Source: an uncultured Ruminococcus sp.
GTDB lineage: Bacteria > Bacillota > Clostridia > Oscillospirales > Acutalibacteraceae
Reading direction: 5' to 3'
DNA: 42,705 nt
Assembly: GCA_902794395.1 (NCBI GenBank)
Contig: CADBHB010000021.1
Span: forward strand, 1-42,705
The stretch's first letter is position 1, and each line of letters opens with the position of its first letter. Below the pieces are notes generated by a model, which saw only the letters and a list, made by a program, of their open reading frames with translations, did not search any database and was not told the DNA's origin. Below, one piece after another: positions 23,101 to 31,400 of this stretch. The position numbers were made by a program, and so were the translations under genes.

Positions 23101-23503
23101 GTACTTTGACGCGGCTCCGGCTCCGGCTGAGAACGAAGTCTTCAGCAGCGGATCTATCGAAGATTTCTCCACACTAAACGTCGGTGACTATATTGCCAAA
23201 GGTGTAGAATATGCTGCTGATAATGATTATAAAGTTGTTCTGACAGGCGGGACATACGGCACAGAAAGTCGCGACGGTATTGTTGTCCGTAACGGTGATT
23301 ATAATTTTAACGCAGGTGAATACGGCATGGGTACCTATGGAACACACTATCCGCAACCAAACGTTTTCATTGAGGATTATAATGAAAACTTGAAATTATA
23401 TCCTGTCGTGGACGGTGTTGAGGGTAATGCATTTGTTGTTGTTGCAAAAGACGATACCCAAAAAATTATCACCATCGCCGGCGCGAATGTCACCCAGAAC
23501 TGA
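20183..23503 (+). CDS. Large secreted protein with BspA-like repeats and B-repeat-like modules
   Basis: The protein has 1106 residues. Residues 1-33 are a signal peptide ending SASAAFG. At about 138-225 there are three and a partial 26-residue repeats of the pattern MFxGCTxLTxxPELPxT, close to BspA-type leucine-rich repeats. Two copies of a B-repeat-like module (YTVTWKNWNG) lie at about 286-362 and 610-686, with a related piece between them (GYICTGWYNGDT). A large domain beginning HSVTLGGDIGVNFYL spans about 690-970. No dockerin, LPxTG or membrane anchor is visible, so the product may be released or held by another domain. AAAGGAGGAA precedes the ATG. The 46-aa peptide gene follows 14 bases after the stop. 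Confidence 0.88.
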   Translation: MISKIKKPVSILLSLIMVFSLFTIVPLSASAAFGDVLSEYDYLTFTAEEAGATVTLNVYSGSDFQYDLNGTGLNDYTPGTPITLEDAGDYVRFSGKDTTFNYSNHVSLTGTVACSGNVMSLRLICDMVHGLTYSCFDSMFLGCTGLTSAPELPETELEDSCYCRMFSGCTNLTKAPELPATNLAYGCYDSMFVGCTSLTELPALPATTLAAECYCNMFYGCSKICISDQAGTFGDITYSAAYRIPATGEGTSASDALSYMFAGTGGQFTGTPDINTTYYVPAPATATYTVTWKNWNGDVLETDDNVAAGTTPTYDGEVPTKAEDETNTYTFAGWRDGNTTYGLSDTLPAVSGDVTYTAQFTETAKPLPEVIKDCTYQKADSGNFANVPFMPDDASDYSSLLDGAINVAFDSGMIRLADAKEYSYKFYDQTGTEIAATLSNSSEVPGSEAGFSDNVTFYVKTFTLTLPENLDKLYIVATEPAPAPAMLILNVGENGKVVMDNGTFGNATDASNITEIPAPCNIINGSNATIVDGHTCNIVEGGSINIATGGRVSFYPSADNTGVITAIPDEGYICTGWYNGDTLYSSDAALSYQSISEDMTLTAKFAPAPTYTVTWKNWNGTELEKDENVAEGATPTYDGETPVRPEDMKATYTFAAWDDGTTTYVLGVDDLPPVTGDVTYTAVFTAEAKPLFVAHSVTLGGDIGVNFYLDSAVLDAYAGTKTVKFTCDGKETTVDVPATATADGYKVTRNVVAAQMAHTITATLYVNGEPVDTDEYSVREYAEKVFANPAAYDNKNKPEQLKALAAAMLHYGGEAQTVFASSLNEHPDRADSNLDDAADYSGVTAKAVAAKINGIASDLNEVATALDAEFYTSSLIYLQNNTLRLYFTPASKTVGALDGKGFSGNLSDYYYYVDHADIPAANLDDQQSFTVDDGTFNYSPLDYVKAVIESANMTEQQKNLAKALFLYNQAANAYFDAAPAPAENEVFSSGSIEDFSTLNVGDYIAKGVEYAADNDYKVVLTGGTYGTESRDGIVVRNGDYNFNAGEYGMGTYGTHYPQPNVFIEDYNENLKLYPVVDGVEGNAFVVVAKDDTQKIITIAGANVTQN

Positions 23504-23517
23504 CAGAAAGGACGTAC

Positions 23518-23658
23518 ATGAATATGAATAAAGAAACTTACGAGCGTCTGCAAATGGACGTGACAACCATTGACATTGAGGATGTTATCACGACCTCGGG
23601 TGTTGAACCTGTGGGCTTTAATCCCGAAAATCCGTGGGAGATGCCTAACAAGCCTTGA
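23518..23658 (+). CDS. 46-aa candidate RiPP precursor peptide
   Basis: The ORF starts at ATG 23518 (or 23524) behind AAAGGA and ends at 23658. It reads NKETYERLQMDVTTIDIEDV, then ITTSG and a Pro/Asn-rich tail with VGFNPENPWEMPNKP. The EDVITTS string and the later FNP match the 44-aa peptide at 12104, including their spacing; the rest differs and this one lacks cysteine. It lies 14 bases after the secreted-protein stop and about 170 bases before a PqqD-like gene. I infer a leader-core peptide handled by the downstream proteins. It could alternatively be a regulatory or signalling peptide. Confidence 0.7.
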   Translation: MNMNKETYERLQMDVTTIDIEDVITTSGVEPVGFNPENPWEMPNKP

Positions 23659-23713
23659 TTCTTTTTGATAGGCAAACTGTTGATTGCTGAACAAGAATCC
23701 CTGTAAATTACCA

Positions 23714-23757
23714 TTTGCGCCGCCGTTTGGCCGCAAAACACTAAACGGCGGCGCAAA
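23714..23757 (+). promoter_or_regulatory. Stable hairpin between the peptide and the PqqD-like gene
   Basis: TTTGCGCCGCCGTTT and AAACGGCGGCGCAAA form a perfect 15-pair stem with a 14-base loop. No T-run follows, so it looks like a partial terminator or an RNA-stabilising structure that could raise peptide output over the downstream genes. Confidence 0.7.
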
Positions 23758-23828
23758 AACCATACCGATATTCAATAGGAATCATATAGTTGATTTTTAT
23801 TGAATGTTTGTATCAAGGAGCGTTATCA

Positions 23829-24089
23829 ATGAAACTGAACAGCAGCTTTGTATATTATCAGCTCGACGGTCAGACGGTCATCGTTCCGACAACCGGCGCG
23901 CAGTTCCACGGCTTGGTGCAGGGCAACAAGACGCTCGCGGCTATTGTTGACTGCTTGTCGAGCGAAACAACAGAGCAGAATATCGTCGATAACCTCTGCG
24001 CGCGCTTTGACGGCGACAGAGCTGTTATCGAGGCAGACGTTCGTGAAGCAATCCAAAATTTCAGAGAGATCGGCGCAATAGATGAATAA
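23829..24089 (+). CDS. PqqD-like protein, second copy
   Basis: The protein has 86 residues from the ATG at 23829, which follows AAGGAG. VIVPTTGAQFHGLVQGNKT, AAIVDCLSSETTEQNIVDNL and VREAIQNFREIGAIDE follow the PqqD pattern (short beta sheet, then three helices with a final I-x-x-L/I-G). It overlaps the next gene by eight bases, so the two are coupled. Presumed role: binding the leader of the 46-aa peptide. It is not a recent duplicate of the 13712 protein. Confidence 0.78.
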   Translation: MKLNSSFVYYQLDGQTVIVPTTGAQFHGLVQGNKTLAAIVDCLSSETTEQNIVDNLCARFDGDRAVIEADVREAIQNFREIGAIDE

Positions 24090-25569
24090 GAAGTTTGAGG
24101 AGATCATCGCCGAGCAGGGCAGGCTGGTCTATACCAATGTGGGCGACAGCATGAATCCCGTCATCCGCGAGGGCAATCTGCTGGTGATCGAAGCCGTAAA
24201 AAAGCCGCTGAAGGTCGGCGACGTACCGCTGTATAAGCGCGACAGCGGACAATATGTGCTGCACCGTATCGTTAAGATCAAAAACGGCAAATATATGATG
24301 AAGGGCGACAACCGCGACTTTATCGAAAAGGGTATCACGGACAGGCATATCATCGGCGTGCTGACGCAGATCGTCAGGGACGGCAGGACCTTTCCTGTTG
24401 AAACGCCGGAGGAATACTTCCGAAGAATGACGATGGATATGGTCTATCTCGTATCCTGTGCCGTGAATACCGAAAAGCCCGATTATGAAAGGGTCGAAGC
24501 GTTGGATCTGCGCGGTATTCTTTCTCTGTCCCAAAAGCATATGCTGTCTGCGGCCGTCGCCTTTGCGCTTGAAAAGACTATACCTTTGCCTTACGCCTTT
24601 GACCAAGTCAAAAAGAATGCGATACGTAAACTGACATTATTCGAGGTTGAACGCGCGGTGATCACACGGGAATTAGAATCCAAAGGGATACGTTATTTGC
24701 CGCTGAAAGGCAGCCTGCTAAAAGACGATTATCCCAAATCCGCCATGCGCGAAATGACCGATATCGACATTTTGGTCGACAGCTCCCGCATGGATGAGGT
24801 AAAGCAGATAATGCTCAGGCTGGGCTATTCCGGCGGAGATTATCAGAAAGATCACGACGTTGTCTTTACGAAACCCCCGTCGCTTGTGTTTGAAATGCAC
24901 AACCGCCTGTTTGATAAAGAATCCCATCCGCTGTATGCCGCATACTTCCAAAGTGTTTGGGAGAGAGCGATCCCGATTCAGGGTACGCAATACGGATACC
25001 GAATGACGGACGAGGATTTTTATGTGTATCTGATCTGTCATATATACAAGCATTATCAGTACACAGGAACCGGCTTGCGTTCTCTGCTCGATGTTTTTGT
25101 CTTTTATAAAAAGCACGGTGACGCGCTTGACATAGCTTATCGGGACGCTGAGCTGAAAAAGCTGAAACTGACAGCTTTTGAACGCGGTATACATACTCTT
25201 GCAGACAAAGTGTTTACCGGCTCCGACTTGTCACAGAAAGAGAAAGCCGAGCTGGAACACTTTGCGGGTTCGGGTGTTTTCGGAACCGAAAAAAGCGCAG
25301 TACAATATAGGGTATCAAAATATTACAAAAAAGACGGCGGCAAAAAATCAGTATGGAACTATTATTTTCGCCGCGCGTTTGTTTTGTCGGAAAAAGATTT
25401 GGAAAAGTATTTTCCGTTTTTTTACCGACATAAATTCTTATTACCCGCCTTGCCGGTTTATCGGTTGGCAAAGGGTGTTGTAAGACACCCAAAGCGCCTT
25501 GTTTCCGAGTACAAAGCGGTCAAACATTTTGCTCCGTCAGACAGCGACGTGAATAAAAGTATAAAGTAG
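24082..25569 (+). CDS. Signal-peptidase-like domain fused to a nucleotidyltransferase
   Basis: The protein has 495 residues. Residues 15-110 resemble the S24/S26 (SipW-like) fold: VGDSMNPVIREGNLLVIE (Ser23), YVLHRIVKIKNGKYMMKGDN (His61, GDN at 75-77). The serine and histidine correspond to the Ser-His pair of ER-type signal peptidases. Residues about 130-430 match the uncharacterised nucleotidyltransferase family (PF14907 type): RYLPLKGSLLKDDYP and EMTDIDILVDSSR, with the metal-binding D-x-D. Such nucleotidyltransferases accompany several RiPP clusters. No transmembrane helix is obvious. I infer leader cleavage plus peptide modification by the same polypeptide, not shown. Confidence 0.8.
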   Translation: MNKKFEEIIAEQGRLVYTNVGDSMNPVIREGNLLVIEAVKKPLKVGDVPLYKRDSGQYVLHRIVKIKNGKYMMKGDNRDFIEKGITDRHIIGVLTQIVRDGRTFPVETPEEYFRRMTMDMVYLVSCAVNTEKPDYERVEALDLRGILSLSQKHMLSAAVAFALEKTIPLPYAFDQVKKNAIRKLTLFEVERAVITRELESKGIRYLPLKGSLLKDDYPKSAMREMTDIDILVDSSRMDEVKQIMLRLGYSGGDYQKDHDVVFTKPPSLVFEMHNRLFDKESHPLYAAYFQSVWERAIPIQGTQYGYRMTDEDFYVYLICHIYKHYQYTGTGLRSLLDVFVFYKKHGDALDIAYRDAELKKLKLTAFERGIHTLADKVFTGSDLSQKEKAELEHFAGSGVFGTEKSAVQYRVSKYYKKDGGKKSVWNYYFRRAFVLSEKDLEKYFPFFYRHKFLLPALPVYRLAKGVVRHPKRLVSEYKAVKHFAPSDSDVNKSIK

Positions 25570-25586
25570 ATTCCGGAGGTTTGAAA

Positions 25587-25955
25587 ATGAAAAGAATAGT
25601 TGTGATAGCTTTTGCTGTGATTTGTTTGTTTGCTGCTATCGTTATTAGCCTGCCGGTATCTGCCGCAGGCGGTTATCTTCGCGGCGACGCGGACGGCGAC
25701 GGTAATGTGAATATCAAGGATGTTACGACGATCCAACGGCACCTTGCCGACATTGATCGTCTCAGCGGCAATCGTATCAAAGCCGCCGACGTGGACGGCA
25801 ACGGGCTTAATATTGACGACGCGACACGGATTCAGCGGTATCTGGCGGAGTTTGAAAATATTTATCATATTAACGAAACGGTTACCGTTCCCGATCCGAC
25901 AACACCTCAACCGACGAGCGATCCTTTCGAGCTGCCGGTTGTTCCCAAAAAATAA
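25587..25955 (+). CDS. Small secreted dockerin protein
   Basis: The protein has 122 residues. A signal peptide (about 1-28, ending LPVSAAGG) is followed by a dockerin with two calcium-binding repeats: DADGDGNVNIKDVTTIQRHL and DVDGNGLNIDDATRIQRYL. The tail is Pro/Thr-rich (PDPTTPQPTSDPFELP). It contains no catalytic module, so it can only dock to a cohesin or present its tail. The ATG at 25587 has GGAGGT six bases upstream; a TTG at 25581 is in frame. It is 17 bases after the fusion gene and probably in the same transcript. Confidence 0.88.
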   Translation: MKRIVVIAFAVICLFAAIVISLPVSAAGGYLRGDADGDGNVNIKDVTTIQRHLADIDRLSGNRIKAADVDGNGLNIDDATRIQRYLAEFENIYHINETVTVPDPTTPQPTSDPFELPVVPKK

Positions 25956-25988
25956 GATAGTACAGTAAGTTTTATTGCTGAGGTTACT

Positions 25989-26313
25989 ATGTTTAAGAAA
26001 TTATTGACGATTCTTGCCGCGCTCGCGCTTTGCGCCGGTCTGCTTGTCGGCTGTGGAAAAGATAATAAAAACAGCTCAGAAGAAGCAACCGAATCAAGAC
26101 TACTATATTGAGCTGTTGAAGGAAACAAAAGCTATCCCTGAATTCGTTGCAGATGATTTGCTCGCGGATTGCGAAACAATCAGACAAGCACTTAAACCGA
26201 TCATGGAAGGATACCGCGGCGAATATGATGATATGCCGGATGACGAGTTTTACGATTGGCTAAATGAAGTGTTCGGCGACGGCGAGGAACAGGATGAAGA
26301 TTTTGATTTATGA
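25989..26313 (+). pseudogene. Small lipoprotein, frameshifted
   Basis: The first frame gives a lipoprotein signal (MFKKLLTILAALALCAG with lipobox LVGC) and a short Ser/Glu linker, then stops at about 26111. The second frame, from about 26085, continues PNQDYYIELLKETKAIPEF and ends GEEQDEDFDL at 26313. The joined product would be about 105 residues and acidic. One base change in length near 26085-26100 restores it. No family is recognised. Confidence 0.65.
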
Positions 26314-26334
26314 CGAGAAATAATGATTGACAAC

Positions 26335-26380
26335 GCCCTTTTGATTTGCTATACTAAAAGCAGCAAAAGGGCATGGCTTT
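26335..26380 (+). terminator. Terminator after the lipoprotein gene
   Basis: GCCCTTTTG and CAAAAGGGC form a nine-pair stem with a 20-base loop, followed by ATGGCTTTTTAAATTTT. Confidence 0.65.
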
Positions 26381-26564
26381 TTAAATTTTCAGCTTTGTTT
26401 TCAACTGTTTATTACCGTTTATGCAAGTGAACCTTAGTAAACATATTTTAACAAAGAATTAAATTTAATCTGTTTTGTCTGACAACGTTGCTTTCCCGGG
26501 AGGAAGTATAGCTTGTTGGACTTTTTTGTGCCTTTTTGTATAATTTACAGAGAGGTGTTTTTTT

Positions 26565-27641
26565 ATGAACGAAAGTCAAAAAGCATTCATTCAGGAGCAA
26601 ATCGGTTATCGGTTTAAAAATCCGTATTTGCTTGAGCAGGCTTTCACCAGAAGGTCGTATTCCGAGGAAAACGGCGGCGAAAACAACGAGGTGCTGGAGT
26701 TTATCGGAGACAAGGCGCTGGATTTAGCTGTTGTACGTTATCTGACGGAAGAGTACTGTTTTATGAATGGAGAAAAAAGTCAATTCAAATCAAATCTTAA
26801 TGAAAGCGATTTGACGGAATTAAAACGGCGTTTGGTGGAACGGAGCGCACTTGCAGATCGCATAGATTGGCTTGATTTATCTGTCTACCTGATTATGGGT
26901 GAAGGCGACAGAAAAAACAGGGTAGATGAAAAAGAGTCTGTCAGAGAGGATCTGTTTGAAGCTATATTCGGCGCGGTCGCACTTGATTGCAATTGGGATT
27001 CGGCAAAGCTGCTTGAAGTTTTCCAAACAATGCACGAACCCGAGAGTTATTTGTTTGACGATGACAGAGAGAACTTTGTTTCGCTGATTCAGAAGTGGAC
27101 GCTTCAAAAACAAGGAGCGGTTCCTTATTTCTATTATGATAGGGAGACTGCTAGATATGGGTATAGCAATAAGCTGAGAGTTAACGGAAGAGTTATTAGT
27201 TGTAAGGAAGCTCGGGATCCTTATTGGGTAAACGCACAACAATACTATTGCCTGATGAAGCTGGGCGATTTGGGAACGTTTTTTCTTGGTTATGGTAAAT
27301 CAAAAAGTGGAGCGAGAAAAAGTGCCTGCAAAACAGCATATGAATACTTAAAAAAGAATCATCTTTGGTTTTCCATTAAAGATGAAATAGAAGAACCAAG
27401 CGAATTAATGGCAATCAATCAGCTTGAAATACTTGCGCGGCGGGATTATTTTGACTTGCCCGAGTATAAATATACGGAAACCCACGATAAAGACGGCAAT
27501 CCCGAATGGACAGTGACTTGCAGTATTAACGATTTTGATGATGATTTTTCAAGTAAATCCAATTCCAAAAAAGCAGCTAAGAAAAAAGCGGCATTTAAAA
27601 TGCTGATTTACATTTTAGAAAACTATGACGAGGAGGAATAA
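26565..27641 (+). CDS. RNase III-family nuclease with two dsRNA-binding-like domains
   Basis: The protein has 358 residues; ordinary bacterial RNase III has about 230. The nuclease domain (1-155) has NEVLEFIGDKALDL (Glu45, Asp49) and REDLFEAIFGAVALD (Asp129, Glu132), so all four catalytic acids are present. Residues about 165-265 form a dsRBD-like region ending SKSGARKSACKTAYEYLKK, and residues 280-355 a second (LEILARRDYFDLPEYKYTET, then SKKAAKKKAAFKMLIYIL). It is probably an accessory paralogue rather than the housekeeping enzyme. The start follows AGAGAGGTG; an acidic repeat protein follows in the same operon. Confidence 0.85.
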   Translation: MNESQKAFIQEQIGYRFKNPYLLEQAFTRRSYSEENGGENNEVLEFIGDKALDLAVVRYLTEEYCFMNGEKSQFKSNLNESDLTELKRRLVERSALADRIDWLDLSVYLIMGEGDRKNRVDEKESVREDLFEAIFGAVALDCNWDSAKLLEVFQTMHEPESYLFDDDRENFVSLIQKWTLQKQGAVPYFYYDRETARYGYSNKLRVNGRVISCKEARDPYWVNAQQYYCLMKLGDLGTFFLGYGKSKSGARKSACKTAYEYLKKNHLWFSIKDEIEEPSELMAINQLEILARRDYFDLPEYKYTETHDKDGNPEWTVTCSINDFDDDFSSKSNSKKAAKKKAAFKMLIYILENYDEEE

Positions 27642-27643
27642 AT

Positions 27644-27919
27644 ATGTTTTTCGATATTTTCAAAGGTAAACACGGCTTTGATTTTTCAGACGATATGGGA
27701 ATGGACTCCGACGGCGACATGATGATGCGCGTGGGAGACAACATGGCGATGGATATAGATTCCGGCGAGCTGCACATGGTATCCGGCTGGGATGACGACG
27801 ATGACGATCACGGCTTTCATTCATCGTGGAATGATAATAACAGCGGTTTCGGCTCATCGTGGAATGATAATAACAGCGGCTTCGGCTCATCGTGGGACGA
27901 TGACGACGATGATTGGTAA
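27644..27919 (+). CDS. Acidic Asp/Asn/Ser-rich repeat protein
   Basis: The protein has 91 residues. The first 45 are Met/Asp-rich (DFSDDMGMDSDGDMMMRVGD), and the rest contains GWDDDDDD, two 11-residue repeats of GFGSSWNDNNS and a final SSWDDDDDDW. The DNA repeat is 33 bases long. The protein is extremely acidic and probably disordered. Its ribosome binding site GAGGAGG lies in the last codons of the RNase III gene, two bases before its own start region, so the two are coupled. It might be a nucleic-acid mimic or metal-binding partner; this is inference. Confidence 0.7.
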   Translation: MFFDIFKGKHGFDFSDDMGMDSDGDMMMRVGDNMAMDIDSGELHMVSGWDDDDDDHGFHSSWNDNNSGFGSSWNDNNSGFGSSWDDDDDDW

Positions 27920-27937
27920 ATAAACGGTATATATTAT

Positions 27938-27966
27938 GCGGACAGCCATGTGACTGTCCGCTTTTC
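27938..27966 (+). terminator. Terminator of the RNase III operon
   Basis: GCGGACAG and CTGTCCGC pair around an eight-base loop, followed by TTTTC. Confidence 0.75.
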
Positions 27967-28129
27967 TAATGCTTTTTCTGCTGATGGATCTCATTCAAAA
28001 CCTCACATTTATTTCGGGTTAGATTATCATATACGAAAACCGGTTTTTGATATTTTAGCTTATCGACCTCCAAATCGACCTCGCGCATTTAAACCTCATC
28101 CCTGCGCGGATGATTTTTCGTTAAACCCA

Positions 28130-28158
28130 TTGATTTCAAAGAATTCTTGAAGTATAAT
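28130..28158 (+). promoter_or_regulatory. Promoter of the HTH/phosphorelay operon
   Basis: TTGATT (28130-28135) and TATAAT (28153-28158) with a 17-base spacer. The gap from 27967 to this point shows no gene. Confidence 0.7.
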
Positions 28159-28201
28159 TAATTATCAGCTTAGATAATTTATTGCAAACGAGGTGAACCG
28201 A

Positions 28202-28423
28202 ATGTTGATCAACAACGTTGAGGTAGCCGTAAAGACCAAATGCATCGAAAACCGGACCACGCAGTTGAAAATTGCAGAAGCGATCGGCAGTCCCTCGTCA
28301 TACGTGAACCGGTTGATCAAAAAACCGGGCGGGATTATCAACAAAACCTTTATTCAGATGATGGAAGCGTTCGGCTATGACGTTGGGTTGAGATATATCA
28401 AGCGCGAAGAAAAAACCAAATGA
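28202..28423 (+). CDS. Small XRE-like DNA-binding protein
   Basis: The protein has 73 residues from the ATG at 28202; a GTG nine bases earlier lies in the AGGTGA ribosome site. The helix-turn-helix is TTQLKIAEAIGSPSSYVNRL, followed by NKTFIQMMEAFGYDVGLRYI. It is a single-domain regulator. It is the first gene of a transcript that continues after 37 bases into the hybrid kinase, so it may regulate that operon. Confidence 0.78.
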   Translation: MLINNVEVAVKTKCIENRTTQLKIAEAIGSPSSYVNRLIKKPGGIINKTFIQMMEAFGYDVGLRYIKREEKTK

Positions 28424-28460
28424 TCGCTATGCCGTAAAGTAAAAAACAGGAGTTTTAAAC

Positions 28461-31400
28461 ATGAAGAATTTTAAGAAAAAAACCGTCGTGATCATAACGG
28501 TCTGCGGCGTGTTCATAGTATTGCTCCTCGTACTAGGAACTCTCTGGATGGGGCAAAGAACAAAAAACGATACGGATACGGCTGTACGGACGGTCAGTCT
28601 GCTTTATCTTGACGAGCTTGCCGGACGCCGCGAACAGGTCGTGGAAAACAATCTTAACGGCAACATCAATACGATCCGCGTCGCCATAGATCTTCTGACG
28701 GAAGAGGATCTTCGCGACAAAGCGCATCTGGAAGCGTATCAGTCCCGAATGAAAAAACTGTATGAGCTTGACAAGTTTGCTTTCGTCGACACCGACGGTC
28801 TGATCTACACCGCAACAGGCACGCAAAGCAATATCGACGAATACGGTTTTAATTACAAAACCATATCGGAACCGGAAATATCCGTTTTGAATCCGCAAAG
28901 CACGGAAAAAAAGGTCATCATAGCCGTACCGGTAACCATTCCGTTTGAAAGAAAGACGCTGTCGGTCTGCTTTATGGAGATCGATATCAAGGTGATGCTT
29001 GCCGGCGCTTCGATGTACTCCGGAAGCGACGGCGCGACGTTCTGCAATATCTATACGAAGGACGGTATCGCTTTAAGCAACACGGTCTTAGGCGGTCTTT
29101 CGGCGGACGACAATCTGCTTGACGCCATGAAGAATGCGGAATATGAAAACGGTTATTCGTACGCTTCGTTTATCGACAGTTTTCAATCCGGCAAAAGAGG
29201 CGAGGTCTCGTTTACCTACAAAGGGATCCGCGAAACGCTCAGTTACGTCCCCGTAAGCGGCACCGACTGGCTGCTCACGTACCTGATCCGCGAGAGCGTG
29301 ATCTCCGAACAGATCAGCCCTGTTTCTGACCGTATCGTTTCAAGAAGCGCGTTGATATCCGGCGTTGTCGCTTTGCTCCTGTTCGCAATGTTCGTCTTTA
29401 TCATTTATCAGACGAGAAAGAACGCGAACCTCAACCTTGCGCACGAGACTGCGGAAGCCGAGGCGAGAGGCAAGCAGGAGGAACTTGAGAAGCGGATCGA
29501 GCTTCAGGAGGAGCTTCTGGCGGAGGAGCGGCGTCATAAGGAGCAGGACAGTATGATCACCGCGATGGCGTCGGATTACCGCAACGTCTATTACGTCGAT
29601 CTCGACGCGGACGACGGGGTGTGCTACCGCTCAGATCCGAACGACAGCGACCAGACTCCCGAGGGGATACATTTCAAATTCACAGAAAGATTTCGTTATT
29701 ACGCCGAAGCCCACGTGGATAAGGATTACCGCGAGGAGTTCCTTAAATACATTAACATCGACAATATCCGCGAGATGCTCGCAAAAGAAAATATCGTTGC
29801 TTTCCGCTATCTTGCCAGACACGGCGATAACGCATACTTTGAAATGCTTCGTATGGCGGGCGTACGTCACCCGGCGGACAGATCCGATCATATCGTCCAC
29901 GCGGTAGGCGTAGGTTTTACGGTTATCGACGCGGAGATGCGCGAAACGATGGCTAAAAGTCAGGCGCTGGCCGAAGCGCTGACCGTGGCGGAAGAGGCGA
30001 GCAACGCAAAAACGGTGTTCCTCTCCAACATGAGTCACGAGATCAGAACGCCGATGAACGCGATCATAGGACTTGACAGTCTCGCTCTGCGCGATGAAAC
30101 GCTTTCCGACAAAACGCGGGAATACCTGCAGAAGATCGGCGGAAGCGCCAAGCACCTGCTCGCGCTGATCAACGATATCCTTGATATGAGCCGTATCGAA
30201 TCCGGCAGACTTGTCCTGCGCAAGGAAGAATTCTCATTCCGCGAAATGCTGGAACAGATCAATACGATGGTCATGGCGCAGTGCAGCGAAAGAGGACTCG
30301 CGTTTGAATGTCATATCAACGGACACGTTGACGATTACTATATCGGCGACGATATGAAATTAAAACAGGTGCTCGTCAATATTTTAAGCAACGCAGTGAA
30401 GTTTACCAATTCGCCCGGAAGCGTTTCGCTGTCCATTGAAAAAACAAACGATTACGACGGTCGGTCCACCCTGAGGTTCTCCGTGAAGGATACCGGTATC
30501 GGCATCAGCAAAGAGTTCCTTCCGAAGGTGTTCGATTCCTTCGCGCAGGAGGACGGCACGCGCAATAACAAATACGGCAGCACGGGTCTCGGTCTGGCTA
30601 TCACAAAGAACATTGTCGAGCTGATGAACGGTACGATCACGCTCGAATCGGAAAAAGGCGTCGGCACGGAATTTGTCGTCGTTGTCACTCTGAATAACTG
30701 CGAAAATCCGCATACCGAGATCGATACGGTCAGCACAAAAGATATGCACGTTCTCGTTGTTGACGATGATCTGATCGCCTGCGAGCACGCGCGGCTGGTG
30801 CTTGAAGAATCCGGCATCAGAACCGATACCTGTACGAGCGGCAACGAAGCGCTTGAGATGCTTGAAGTCTGTCATGCCAAGCACGAACCGTATAACCTTG
30901 TGCTTCTCGACTGGAAAATGCCCGATATGGACGGCGTCGAGACGGCAAAGGAGATACGCAAGCGTTACGACAACGAGACGACAGTGATCATCCTGACGGC
31001 GTATAACTGGGACGAGATCATGGACGAGGCGCTCCACATCGGCGTAGACAGCTTCATCGCAAAACCGCTTTTTGCCTCGTCTGTCATCGACGAATTCATG
31101 AGGATCGCCAGACGTAACAGTATGAGCGCACTGAACGAAAAGAGGCGCGCCGATCTGAAAGACCGACGTATATTGCTTGCCGAAGATTTCATCATCAACG
31201 CAGAGATCGTAAAAGAGCTGATGGATCTGAAAGGTGCGTCGGTAGACCACGCCGAAAACGGCAAGATAGCCGTAGAAATGTTTGAGAAGAGCGAGCCGGG
31301 ATATTACGACGCAATCCTGATGGACGTGCGTATGCCCGAAATGGACGGACTCGAAGCGACGAGAGCGATACGTGCGTTGCAAAGGCCCGACGCCAAGACG

